From Siphonodentalium dalli (lineage: Eukaryota; Mollusca; Scaphopoda; Gadilida; Siphonodentaliidae), in the NCBI GenBank assembly GCA_032622095.1, contig CP136064.1:253894484-253958483 (forward strand): a stretch of 64,000 nucleotides of DNA. The letters are read 5' to 3'. This document shows positions 46,056-58,900 of this stretch, piece by piece. The position numbers and the translations under genes were made by a program. The notes beneath the pieces were generated by a model that was not told where the DNA came from, did no database searches, and was given only the letters and a program-made list of their open reading frames with translations. Position 1 is the stretch's first letter. Each line of letters opens with the position of its first letter.

Positions 46056-46627
46056 GATGGAACCGTCCCCTGCAACCCACTTAGAAATGATTTTGGGCGT
46101 TATGGATGGTGACTTAACAATGAGAAGTGACAGGGAAAATGATATGGTCTTTTTTACGTTACTTCCTCTTCTTCGCTTCCCCCCTCATTTTTCTGTATCT
46201 GTGTTTGTGATGGTTTCTTTCTAGAACATCGCTGCTACTCTTTCTTTATGTTTGTCAAATTATTCAGTAATGGTTCCTTATATTGGCCCTTTCTTGTGCT
46301 TCAGCCATTTTCCACTGGGCAGATCGTATATAGCCTCCCACTCGCTTAGTCCTCAGCACTGGACGCCTTAAGTTCAAGTTGGCCATAACCGGTTAACCGC
46401 TACCAGCATTACCCTAAGTACGAGATTGAATACACTGGTCATTGTATCGGCAAAACAAGTGTTTATTACGCGTCCCGGAAACGTTGATATACATGCGATC
46501 ACCAACGATGTTTTAGTCGTACAATGCGTTCCCGTTACGGCGGTCATAGTTGTAAATGTGTATAAATGAATTCAGTTTTGAGCCCAAACAAACTAAATAT
46601 AATATATATTAGTGGTGCGGTAGTATA
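46056..46627. other. Non-repetitive insert interrupting the 139-bp array
   Basis: About 570 bp unlike the array, with no recognised gene. The word ATGTTTACCC stands at both borders (46041-46050 on the left, ~46621 on the right), which fits either a 10-bp target duplication or recombination at the shared word. Confidence 0.65.
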
Positions 46628-46843
46628 TCGATGTTTACCCCCCCCCGGTGATGGTGGGGTTCGGGTATTTCTATGGTTTATTTGGGGCGGGTCACCCACC
46701 CATGCCGTCAAATCGGTCGATGTCCTTACCGTTCACGAAAATGGTCCGTTCCCATTTTCGCCCCATCGGGTTGTACCCCCGGGAGTGATGTTGAGGGGCG
46801 AGGGGTGTTTATATTGTGTATTTGGGTGTGCCACGCGCCCATA
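46628..46843 (+). repeat. Last ~1.5 units of the 139-bp array
   Basis: The array resumes with its C-run and GGTGATGGTGGGGTTCGGGT and ends at GCGCCCATAAC. Confidence 0.9.
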
Positions 46844-47150
46844 ACAACAATGATAACTGTATAGTTAGGTCTTGGCTTTTTCCAGTTAGTATTGGGAATG
46901 GACACTGCATCACACCCCGCCAATCGCGCAACCATTGCAGGTCACGTCCCTGCTACAGCGTACCAGTTGGCTATTAACTATAGACCACAATTTCCGAAAC
47001 ATCCCTCCGTGTTCGTAAGATGTTATTCATTTAAATTTATTTATAATAACATACACGAACCAGATCCCATCTATATTTCCGACAAAAGGAGGACCATAAC
47101 TTATGTCTTAATTTTAGGATTTTTCTTAAGAACCTCACGTTAGACTAAAT
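46844..47150. other. Intergenic
   Basis: No gene. The bases just before 47150 (TTATGTCTTAATTTTAGG) resemble an inverted form of those after 51240 (TTAAGACCAAAATTAAGAC), so the next transposon may have landed in an older palindromic element. Confidence 0.4.
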
Positions 47151-50100
47151 AGTAGGGCGGCTAAGTGTAAAATTATGGTACAATCGTTCAGTTGGTGATA
47201 CAAGCATGAAACTTGGTATGCATGATCAATATATATTACTAAAACAAATTGCTCGACAAACCAATCAAAATGGCCACCGGATTCAAGATGGCCGCCATTT
47301 TTCAAAATGGCCGCCGCATTGAACTTCTACCCAGTATATAAGATACACTAACCACTTTTCGGTTCTTTCTTTGTTACGATATATAAGTAAATCATCCCTT
47401 TAAAGTTTGCGTTATCATAAGTATGCAAAAATATTATTATTTTTCGGAATTTATTGATTATTTTCATATTTTTACAGGTTTTTTTCTTCAAAATTCTTCA
47501 AAAAAATAGAGGATCACAAACATGGTCACGATGTGCTTATGACATTCTCAGACACAGTTAGTTCTGTACTATCCCAAGCTTATAAATATAATTAAGCGCT
47601 ACAAATTGTTGGAGCAGCAGAAATAATTCGTAAACATATGCTTGAACATCGTACCAAATTTGACAAAAAGGATGTATACAATGATCTATACCACAAAGTC
47701 TTCTGCAATTTGTATGTATGATATCATCGAGCATGGTGCTGACATCAAGTCACAGCTTACACATGGTGCAACAAAGTCTGATTTAGCAATCGCGCAGTTA
47801 TTAGAAATAAACTGGTTCTCATCTAGATATAAGGACAACGCCTTTTATCATCGCCACTGTCACCATTCCCTATGTACACTGGCATCACTTTATACGCAAA
47901 ACACAAGGAAACGAAACCTGATTTTACATGTTCTATGAAAACTGACTGATCATGTCATGGACATCTAAAACCAGCTTGGAGATGTTGTTGTTAAACAGTA
48001 TCAAACATATGGATTTGTGTGTCCACCTATATTGAGAAAAGGCTTGTTCACCACATCTGCTTTGGACAATATTGACCACAACCCGACATCAACTACCAGC
48101 ACATCATCTTTCCACGGGACAACGCCTTTTATCATCGCCACTGTCAAGACTGTGAAACACCATTCCCTATGTACACTGGCATCACTTTGTACGCAAAACA
48201 CAAGGAAACGAAACCTGATTTTACATGTTCTATGAAAACTGACTGATCATGTCATGGACATCTAAAACCAGCTTGGAGATGTTGTTGTTAAACAGTATCA
48301 AACATATGGATTTGTGTGTCCACCTATATTGAGAAAAGGCTTGTTCACCACATCTGCTTTGGACAATATTGACCACAACCCGACATCAACTACCAGCACA
48401 TCATCTTTCCACGGGACAATATTTCAATGTTTCATCATCTGCATCCAGATAATCAAGGCGAGCAGCAACCTATTGACTTCAGTTCTTGAAAAACTGGAAA
48501 AACGAAACAAATCCCACATCTTCCAGATTCGTATACAAATGTTCCACCTGTCTATTTAAAAGATGTAAAGCCAAACCCACCAACTAACACCGGCTTTGAT
48601 CTACCTGGTTCAACTGTTTTTTCAAAAACATCTTCGGCTGGATTATGAGTGGTTAAAAAAGGTCTCGTCAACGGAAGTCATTGATGGTAATACATCAATA
48701 ACGTGGTGATCTCATGGTGCGACTCAAATGAGAGGTCATCAGTTTGATGTTGCAATAACCTCAATGTTACCTCTGTTGCGTGATCAGGCTCACTCATTAA
48801 CCACGAAAAAACATTGCATGCGCAAAATTAATGAATCGGTTCAACTTCTGAACTCAGAACGGACACCGGTCATTACTGCAGACCAGCCTCTGTATGCATT
48901 GGCTAAGCAGATACAGTGGCAGTGGCCAGACTTATATGGTGAGGACAAATATGTTGTTATGCTTGGAGGGTTACATCTGGAATTGGATGCTCTAAAATGT
49001 TTGGTTCAGTGCTTCTGGATAGCGACTGGACGAGTGCTCCTGTAGAAGCAGGTATAGCAAGCCCAGACACAGCAGATTCATTCATCAAAGCTTCACGTAT
49101 TACAAAAATCCGACAGGCACATCAGATAACACCATGTAGTCTGTACAAACTCATGAAATTTGCACACTCAGAATACTGCAGTCGGGATTTATCCAATGTT
49201 GATAGCACGCACTCAAATTTCAATGACTGGTGTAAAAGTAAATGTGCTGTTAATCCACAGTTCCAGTTCTGGAGTTTGGTGCTTGACATTGAATTGACAA
49301 TTTTACTGCTACCTATTCACCTCAGAGACATGATGACAATATAGAAGAAACACCCCAGCATAGCAAATGAATTTCACAGAGGGAACTTTCTTGTACACAA
49401 TACTGAAAGAAACTTCTCAAGTATGGCAATAGACCAGACCCATGAACAGCACACTGCAGTCGTGAAAGGGATGGAGGAGCAATTGGGATAACTGAGGATG
49501 AAGCACACTCAATAGATGGATGGTCGTTAGTCCAGAATTATGTTGCCTTATTTCTGATTATGATAATATTGCTTGTACAAAGGATATCACATAAGAAACC
49601 AAGCATCACGAGGAGACAATTGCATATAAAAAAAAAATTCAATAATGTGAATAACCTCACAGACGTGACACAAGAAATGGGAAATCCGTTTTCTGATGAC
49701 TCCACAGATAAAATAGAGACATATTGCCATAAATATAAGAGAACTGACATCGTGTTTGGCGTGTACAAGACAGGTAGCCGCATTCAGGAAACTAGGCCAA
49801 AGCGCGGCAAAGGAATCAGGAGAAGGGTATCAGAATCTAGCAAAACTCTAGCAGACTGGCATAGCTTTCTTCACGATGACAACAAAACAGAGCTACTAGT
49901 ATTTCACTTCCTTGCTGACAAGATCATGACTGTTAATACGGACAATGGCATTGTTGTTACCAAAGGTGAACATGTACAAAGTAACCATGAACTTGATTTG
50001 GATATTCTTGCACCATGTACAGATGAAGAGGCCGATACAGGGATATTTGTGGATGCAAAACACGCAGTTATCAACCAACACAACAGCATCATAATCCAAG

Positions 50101-51236
50101 CCACCGAAACGGATATAGTGATTGTAGCTGTAATTTTATACTCAAGTTTGAAAGCATTCGGTCACAGAAAGACATTCAGAGGAATTCCGATACATTAGAT
50201 TGTTTCATCAATAGGTACAACAAAATATTATGGAATTCTCTTTTTCCATGCATTAGTAGATGTGATGTGGTATCTGCATTTCGCGGGAAAGGAAAAAAGT
50301 CTGCATGGCAGGCATGGAATGTATTTCCAGAAGCTTTACCAATTTTCTCCAGACTTGGCAATTCTCGAGTGTCCATCACAGAACATGACATTTCAGTAAT
50401 CGAGAGATTCATTATAATAATGTACGACCGTTCAAATACATCCAATGACATTAATGAAGCCAGACTAGACTTTTTTGCACGAAAACAGAGACCATACAAT
50501 GCTATTCCACCTACAAGGTCTACGCTTTTGCAGCATGTCAAGCGAGCCGCATACGAAGCAGGGCATATATGGGGACAATCATTGGCATTGTAAATCAGCT
50601 TACCCGAGTCCTGTAGATTGGGGATGGGCAGAAAATGGCAGTCACTGGGAACCATTTTGGACGGAGCTTCCACCATGCAATTGTCAAATGTAGCAGTCAG
50701 TTGACCAATTGCGGCTGCAAGAAGGCGTGTAGTGGGCGATGCACATGCTACCATATTGGGCATCCGTGCACCACTTTATGCAGTTGTTGCTGCCAAGTTT
50801 AAAAGACTCTAAGAACTGATAGTAGCTATCCCAGTACTAACATCATAAATAGTGTGAGGTTAAATTGTTTGAAATTGTTTTTTTTCTTCATAATTTGAAA
50901 GTTAAGTGATATAAAAATGCAAACATTTTGAAACGAAACAGCTAATTTGTTACAATATATTGTTTTAACATACTCAGGTTGTTTTTTTAATTTCAATTCA
51001 ACCTTTATAAATGACATAAGATCTCTTGTTTGAGTGATACATCAATAAAATCGGTTAACTTTTCAAATTTCGAAAACTGACATAGCTGAAAATGGCGGCC
51101 ATCTTAAAAATGGCAGCCATCTTGGATTTTCGCGTGGTTTGTCGAACAATATTGTTTAGTGGCCCATACTGACCATTCGTACCAAATTTTATGCTTGTAT
51201 CACCAAGTGAACGATTTTACACTTAGCCGCCCTACT
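47151..51236 (+). mobile_element. 4.1-kb DNA transposon, decayed; possibly Academ-like
   Basis: Both tips read AGTAGGGCGGCTAAGTGTAAAA in inverted orientation (22 bases, shown here as one tip and a continuation: AGTAGGGCGG / CTAAGTGTAAAA). The match continues imperfectly for ~170 bp: TCGTTCA(G/C)TTGGTGATACAAGCAT, then CGACAAACCA, then several ATGGCGGCCAT/ATGGCCGCCAT words. Flanking AAAT/AAAA may be a degenerate 4-bp duplication. The interior encodes the broken protein described next. Confidence 0.82.
47642..50802 (+). pseudogene. Broken transposase-like protein with a PIN/XPG-like motif and Cys-rich tail
   Basis: Pieces of one protein appear in order but in shifting frames: ALDNIDHNPTSTTS; MRGHQFDVAITS; ITADQPLYALAKQIQW...VVMLGGLHLELDALK; EAGIASPDTADSFIKASRIT; CTDEEADTGIFVDAKHAV then TETDIVIVAVI; AFRGKGKKSAWQAWN; IPPTRSTLLQHVKRAAYEAG; and a Cys-rich end (NCGCKKACSGRCTC, HPCTTLCSCCCQ) with a stop at 50800-50802. 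I know this as a widespread uncharacterised invertebrate family. The EEADT/TDIVIVAV pair looks like acidic motifs of a PIN/XPG-type nuclease and the Cys tail suits zinc binding, both reported for Academ transposons. The class is inference. At least four frameshifts or stops make it non-functional. A 297-bp tandem duplication (47835-48131 / 48119-48428) disrupts the N-terminal part. Confidence 0.75.
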
Positions 51237-52194
51237 AAAAGTTAAGACCAAAATTAAGACTATATTAAGTAAGACACTTGTCGTGAAACGCACTTACGAC
51301 TGAAGTTTGAACTTAAGACCATCTTACGTCCCAACTATGTCAGTTGCTTTTATGAAACTGTGCCTAGCCATAATCAAGTATGACAAGGAGTATGATTGAT
51401 GGGCAGTCTCCAATAATAATTATTGGGCTATTACAGTCTATTACCTGGTTAGTTTGATATCGACTGCGATATGAGCCCGAGGTAACGACCGTAACGTCGT
51501 ATCGGTGTGAAGTATGGCACTGACGAGCAATAGCACTGTCAGAAATTGCAACGCATTCCAGATCATATATTATATACCCATGATTGCAATTATGGAATAT
51601 AACATATTTTGGTTTCACGAATGACCAACTCATAATTCCGTTAAAACAACTAATCCTTCAAATTATGACAACTATATAAGGCTTATCACTGAAGGTTTCT
51701 CATGCATATCACCATAATTCCCAACCACATCTTTTACCGGACTCGGCCTCCGGGTCGCAGTTCGACTTCTTTTCCTCTCAAAAAATTCAGGTTTCTATAA
51801 ATAAAACGACCATGTCCCACTGTATACCAAGAAATGCGGCACAGTATACGCGGAGTGCGAAATAAGGTTCTTATGAGTATTCCTAGGTCCGATATATTTT
51901 GGTCGATAACATACTGACCAAGTAATATAATAATATTAACAATATATCACTATTAGCGAGTCAAAATCATATAATAATAGTTCGAATGTGACATTCCGGT
52001 AGTTTTTTCGGATTAGACTGGCAAGGTAGGGTCATCTTTTGTTTGTACATGTATATCGGTGATTGATATTTATATATTATGACAACGAATGGAATAACAG
52101 TAGGAATGATGTAATAAAATTATACATTTTATGGTATTTTATTTTATTCGGATATCAATATTTTGTATATACACCAAATAAACTATATAACAAG
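51237..52194. other. Intergenic
   Basis: No gene recognised. A cluster of TTAAGAC/GTCTTAA words lies at 51240-51330. Confidence 0.45.
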
Positions 52195-52292
52195 TGTGTG
52201 AGATGTGTGTGTGTGTGTGTGTGTGTGAGGGGGTGCGTTTGTGTGTGTGTGTGAGGCTCTATATGTGGGGTGCGATAGCGAGGGTGTGTGTG
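52195..52292. repeat. (GT)n microsatellite
   Basis: Interrupted GT runs at 52195-52228, 52240-52254 and 52283-52292. Confidence 0.95.
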
Positions 52293-52339
52293 TGTTTATC
52301 TGTCACGATTTTGGCGCGTTTAAAATTATCGCTCGCTTA

Positions 52340-55300
52340 TGTCCGATTTCACACAAATTTTCACTAACCATTCTCTTAAATATTCGTTAATGGGCAACTA
52401 AACCACAAACACTGTATACCATAAGTGTTTATTGGAGTGCCAGTCAACAATGTCGGATGGGGCACACTTAAGCATGTGGTCGAATCGTTGAATTATGCAA
52501 TCTTATCAGCAACGAGATTATATACTGACTCTCCTTACCACATCTGTTGATAGAGTTGGGATTCTGTTCTTGATCTAGCACCACAGCGCCTATATGTTGG
52601 GATAGTTATGATTCTTTTCTTGATCTGGAAGGATCTAGCTCCACCTTTTGTAACAATCGTTTCCCGATTTATTTGTAAAGCACATCAATGTCGTACAGCG
52701 CACGGGTTGTGTTTCTGGGTCAACACACGCCCAATTGGATTTTCCAGTTAACCCATTGGATGTGGTGCTCTAAGTTGGTCATGGCATTGGAATATAGTTA
52801 TTTACCAGAATAAAAAAAAACAGCTCAATCAAAAAAAAAAAAAATTTAAAGGCACGGGAGGCCTTGGTGGTGGGTATGCTGGTAAAATACTCACCTCCGT
52901 TGAAAACCGCCATAAACAGAAAGAATATTCAAATATAGACAGACTTTGTTCGTATAGCAATTAGACATATCGCATAAACATTATGTTATTGTCAGATGTT
53001 TACCCATTGTTATATAAACAAGTGTACAAAAAAGTTACCTTTTCTGGCGTTTGTTTATATTATGATGATACACATAAAGAGCGTTCTTCGTTAGTGTATT
53101 CCTGATATGGAAATAATAAAGAGCGTTTATATACTTTTTGTGTGATTATCCGATAGAATTGCGCTGTCCTCTGTAACGCAGTCAGGTTCTTGTTTAGATA
53201 ATACATAGTAGATCTTGATGGTAGCATGCTATTTACGCGATGATTGTGGTATATACAAAACTATGTACATTGTAATAGTCTCTCTGTTTGTGTGGTTGGA
53301 ACAAATATGAATATTTCGACAACGAAGGCCTCCCATGCTATTAATCTAAAGCCATATGGCGGTTTGCATCTCAAAATACATGCTTCCCCTTTTAAGTTTT
53401 CCCGGTATCGAAATAGGTCTATACATGCTTGAACTACATTTCTGTAGGCATTGCCTGTGCCTGCATGCCGCATTGAAGTAAACAAAATATACAATTTTAA
53501 CCGGGGGGGGGGGGGGGGTCGGAAAAAATTACAGGATACAAGGACCGGGTGGGTGGGTATCCCAGAGTCCGGAATGCAGATTTTTTCTGATGTCATGCAA
53601 TTTTTTTCCAAAATCATTTCTAAGACAAATTACAGCTTCAAAATGAATTGAATCATTGAAACAATCAGATTCATGTAGTAGTGCATGCTATAGCCTTATA
53701 CAAGTGAGGGGGCTCTATATTTATTTATTTGTCCACAATTTTTCCCTTTAACAGTTGAAATCATGGGGTGGGTCCGGTTTTGGTCGAGGAAAACAATTGC
53801 TATGAAAAAAATCCATTCTCATCTTTTCTCATAGTTTATCATGGCTTTTTTTTAAAAGTATTATAAATGGAGGATACCTGCGTGTTTTGAGTGAATATTG
53901 GAAGTATCTCATGAGTGGTCACAGTGATATACTGGAATCATCACGAGTGGCTAAAGGCCACCAGTGATGATTCCAGTATCTCACTGTGACCACGAATGGG
54001 GTAATTCTGGTATTCACTCAAAACACGAAGGTTTTTTTTTTATTATATGCGCTATTTACTAAAATAGATTGAGGAATCAATTCAATATCGAACCGATTCC
54101 GATCACATCGGCAATACAATTTCTGCACAACAGATAACTCAGAATACACATGCTTCAAATGTGCGTAATATATCAGATACCTTTATTTCAAATATACCAA
54201 CTTACTTGCTTGTGTACTATTAGCAATGTGGCATTGCATTTTTGTCTCTTATTGACACAAAATCGTTATTTGAACAGTGATTGGAGCATTAAAAGGCTCC
54301 AGATCCAATCTCAGAGCATCTAATTTTCAAAATGTTCCGGGGAGGCCCCCTGACCACCTCCCGTACTCCTCCTCAGGCCTTCGTGAGATACTACTCGCCT
54401 TGACATTTTGTATGAGAGCTACTCGCCACTCGCCTAGAATGGTTTTAAGGGGAGCTCATCATTGCTCACCAGTGATTTCCCACATGGAGAGGACTGGAAC
54501 TGTGTTTATTTAATCAAATTGATGGTGTTTATACTTTACACATGCACATATTTTAACCTATTGCTAATAAGGGACACATCTATCCTGTTAAAGTGTGTAA
54601 TTTGACATTTATAACCATAAATATTTGAGTTTTTAAAGGTTTTGTTGGCATATTTTTCAGGCATGTGCTTTGTTTGTTTATTTGTTGTGGGTGTACTTGA
54701 TCAGCGTTCTCTCAGTTCCGGTGCAGACACAATGAGATACCCTTACCCTGCCAAAAACACATTATTTAGTAGAATTTACAAGGTTTTCATCAATAGTGGG
54801 GGTGGGTGTCCCAGACCTGGGTGGAAAAAACTTACGCTCCAGGTGTAGTGGGTCCCCAAAACTGAAAAACACAAAATTTCCACCTTGTATCCGTTATTTT
54901 TTTTCTTTGACCCATCCCCCTGTTTTAACACGGTATTTGTTTACCAAAACAATAGCCATATGCACGGCATGGAAACGAAAAGAGCGTTCCGTGCTAGTCT
55001 ATTCCTGATTGGTAATAAAAAAGCGCGTTTTTTTCACTTTTGTGCGCTAAGTTGAAAACGGCTGCGAAATGGCGGTGATAATGAACATTATATTTTAAAG
55101 AGCATATGAAGCCAGCATAACATTAATTCGTGCTAGCCAATTTACCATTTTGAAGATTTAATAAAGTATGTATAGTTACAACTAATCGCCCGATTCTGGA
55201 CATTCTTCGTAATAAGTGGGTTTCATAATACTCGGGTACACAGGCGCTGGTCAAATTTCCCAAAAAGGCAGTATTACAATATTATTTTCAATATGTGTTA

Positions 55301-55340
55301 AGGTATTGACCCCATGTTACATTTCCGAGTTCTAATTACA
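52340..55340 (+). repeat. First copy of the 1.455-kb tandem repeat, split by insertions
   Basis: The unit words (AACTAAACCACAAACACTG at ~52399, GCCATATGGCGGTTTGCA at ~53353, AGAGCGTTCCGTG at ~54980, CGCCCGATTCTGGACATTC at ~55187) appear in the same order as in the intact copies downstream but spread over 3 kb. Inserted sequence at ~52850-53337 (bordered by GGCACGGGAGGCC and its near complement) and 53502-54922 explains the extra length. Confidence 0.85.
53502..54922. mobile_element. ~1.42-kb non-autonomous DNA element with nested foldback
   Basis: Absent from the other tandem copies at this point. TTTTAAC occurs at both borders (53495-53501 and 54923-54929). The ends are imperfect inverted repeats: a G-run, then TCGGAAAAAATTACAGGATAC at the left (two words: TCGGAAAAAATTAC and AGGATACAAGG), facing TAACGGATACAAGG in reverse at the right. 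A ~155-bp foldback lies inside at 53880-54034 (arms GTGTTTTGAGTGAATA, centre CACGAGTGGCTAAAGGCCACCAGTG). Confidence 0.72.
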
Positions 55341-55908
55341 ACTAGAGGTGTGACTGTCCCAATGGGACTACGGATACCTGTTTTTAAAATACTAAGATGT
55401 TTCACATGTCAGTAAACATTTAGTTAAAATAATAAAATAACAGTTCCCATTGCAGGTGTACAACCATAACCCTAATCTTAAACATATTGACCGAAAAATG
55501 TAGGAATAAAAGCTTGGACAAAATTATGCATGTTGCGAAAAAATTTCTAAGTCGAAAAAGGGGAATAACTCCATACAAAAAATGTCGGACAGACGTCATA
55601 ATCGCAGGTGCACAGGTTCCCATGGTACTAAATATCAGCACCAAGATTAAAAAACATTGACCTAAAAATGTAGGAATAAAAGCTCGGACAAAAGTATATA
55701 TGTTGCGAAAAAGGGGGGATAACTCCATCAAAAAAAGTCCGACAAGTCTGTGCCAAGTTTCACGGAAATTGATCAAAAAACGACTGAGAAAAACTCCGGA
55801 CAAATTTGTGTCCACGGACGGACGGACGACGGACGGACGACGGACGGACGGGCGGACGGACGAGCTGACTCCAGTATACCCCCATAACTTCGTTGCGGGG
55901 GGGGGTAT
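55341..55908. mobile_element. ~568-bp insertion with (ACGG)n tract
   Basis: Interrupts ATTACA|ATAAAGTTGCC, which is continuous in the three later copies. It contains two diverged copies of a ~190-bp segment (AATGTAGGAATAAAAGCT(T/C)GGACAAA at 55496 and 55669), a GGACGGACGGACG run at 55814-55862 and a terminal GCGGGGGGGGGTATA. This end style is common in molluscan short elements, but the family was not named. Confidence 0.75.
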
Positions 55909-58900
55909 AATAAAGTTGCCTTGTCCGATTTGACACTATACAACCGTAATGGGTATGTCCTACATTGACCAGAAAATAATTAGATTGGTCCATGGGCTCA
56001 TTGGTGAGAGGTTGTCGTGCATGGCCAGATGTCGACTTTCGAAATAAGTTTAATACGCTTTGATTTGTTTCCAGCCTAGAACATATAGCAGTATGTTATA
56101 ATCTGTGTTACTTTCGGTTACCAAACAGTAAGTGTTATCATGCATGCAGCTAATCTATGTGTAGAGAGTGTCTTTCTCATATCCCAAATGAACTATATAA
56201 ATATGTAATGTGGATTGCCAAGCTGCACATTTTGACTTATTTCAGCCAACATGACTATCTCAAATGGGTCACAAATTAAATTTTCACGAATCATGCTCTT
56301 AAATATTCATTAATGTGCAACTAAACCACAAACACTGTATACCATAAGTGTTTATTGGAGTGCCAGTCAACAATGTCGGATGGGGCACACTTAAGCATGT
56401 GGTCGAATCGTTGAATTATGCAATCTTATCAGCAACGAGATTATATATTGGCTCACGTTACCACATCTGTTGATAGAGTTGTGATTCTTTTCTCGATCTA
56501 GCAAGACAGCGCCTATATCTGTTGGAGAGTTAGATTCTTTTCTCGATCTGGAGAGATCTAGCTCCATCTCTTGTAACAATAGTTTCCCGTTTTATTTGTA
56601 AAGCACATCCATTGTCAAGAGTGTTCAATGTCGTACAGCGCACGGGTTGTGTTTCTTGGTCAACCCCCGCCCAACTGGATTTTCCAGTTAACCCGTTGGA
56701 TGTGGTGCTCTAAGTTGGTCAGAGCATTGGAATATAGTTATTTACCAGAATAAAAAAAACGTTATCTGGAGCATAGCTCAATCCAGAAAAAAATTTATTC
56801 CAATTTTTGTTTTAATCTAAAGCCATATGGCGGTTTGCACCTCAAAATACATGTTTCCCTTTTTAAGTTTTCCCGGTATCGAAATAGGTCTTTACATGCT
56901 TGAACTACATTTCTGTAGACATTGCCTGTGCCTGCATGTCGCATTGGAGTAAACAAAACACAATTTTAACACCGCATTTGGTTCCCAAACAACAGCCATA
57001 TGCACGGCATGGAACAGAAAAGAGCGTTCCGTGTTAGTCTATTCCTGATTGGTAATAATAAAGAGCGTTTTGTTTCACTTTTGTGCGATAAGTTGAAAAC
57101 GACTGCGAAATGGCGGTGATAATGAACATGATTTTTTTCTGAGCATATAAAGCCAGCATAATATTAATTCGTGCTCGGCAATTTACCCTTTTGACGATTT
57201 AATAAAGTATGTATAGTTACAACTAATCGCCCGATTCCGGACATTCTTACTAATAAGTGGGTTTCATAATACTCGGGTACACAGGCGCTGGTGAAATTTC
57301 ACAAAAAGGCAGTATTATGTGTTAAAGTATTGGTTCCATGTTACATTTCCGAGTTCTAATTACAATAAAGTTGCCTTGTCCGATTTGACACTATACAACC
57401 GTCATGGGTATATCCTACATTGACCAGAAAATAATTAGATTGGGCATATGGACTCATTAGTGAGAGGTTGTCGTGCATGGCCAGATGTGGACTTTCGAAA
57501 GAGGTTTAACACGCTTTGATTTTGTTCAGCCTAGAATATATAACGGTATGTTATAATCTGTGTTATTTTCGGTTAGAAAACAATAAGTGTTATCGTGCAT
57601 GCAGCTAATCTATGTGTAGAGAGTGTCTTTCTCATATCCCAAAATGAACTATATAAATATGTAATGTGGATTGCCAAGCTGCACATTTTTACTTATTTCA
57701 GCCAACATGACTATCTCAAATGGGTCACTAATTACATTTTCACTAATCATGCTCTTAAATATTCATTAATGTGCAACTAAACCACAGACACTGTATACCA
57801 TAAGTGTTTATTGGAGTGCCAGTCAACAATGTCGGATGGGGCACACTTAAGCATGTGGTCGAATCGTTGAATTATGCAATCTTATCAGCAACGAGATTAT
57901 ATATTGGCTCACGTTACCACATCTGTTGATAGAGTTGGGATTCTTTTCTCGATCTAGCAAGACAGCGCCTATATCTGTTGGAGAGTTAGATTCTTTTCTC
58001 GATCTGGAGAGATCTAGCTCCATCTATTGTAACAATAGTTTCCCGTTTTATTTGTAAAGCACACTGATTGTCAAGAGTGTTCAATGTCGTACAGCGCACG
58101 GGTTGTGTTTCTTGGTCAACACACGCCCAACTGGATTTTCCAGTTAACCCATTGGATGTGGTGCTCTAAGTTGGTCATGGCATTGGAATATAGTTATTTA
58201 CCAGAATAAAAAAACGTTATCTGGAGCATAGCTCAATCCAGAAAAAAAATTAATTCCAATTTTTGTTTTAATCTAAAGCCATATGGCGGTTTGCACCTCA
58301 AAATACATGTTTCCCTTTTTAAGTTTTCCCGGTATCGAAATAGGTCTTTACATGCTTGAACTACATTTCTGTAGGCATTGCCTGTGCCTGCATGTCGCAT
58401 TGAAGTAAACAAAACACAATTTTAACACCGCATTTGGTTCCCAAACAACAGCCATATGCACGGCATGGAACAGAAAAGAGCGTTCCGTGTTAGTCTATTC
58501 CTGATTGGTAATAATAAAGAGCGTTTTGTTTCACTTTTGTGCGATAAGTTGAAAACGACTGCGAAATGGCGGTGATAATGAACATGATTTTTTTCTGAGC
58601 ATATAAAGCCAGCATAATATTAATTCGTGCTCGCCAATTTACCCTTTTGACGATTTAATAAAGTATGTATAGTTACAACTAATCGCCCGATTCCGGACAT
58701 TCTTACTAATAAGTGGGTTTCATAATACTCGGGTACACAGGCGCTGGTGAAATTTCACAAAAAGGCAGTATTATGTGTTAAAGTATTGGTCCCATGTTAC
58801 ATTTCCGAGTTATAATTACAATAAAGTTGCCTTGTCCGATTTGACACTATACAACCGTCATGGGTATGTCCTACATTGACCAGAAAATAATTAGATTGGG

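Noticed and set aside
39642-46224. Dozens of Pro/Gly-rich frames up to 209 codons
   Set aside because: They occur on both strands and in all frames of the 139-bp satellite, which simply lacks stop codons.
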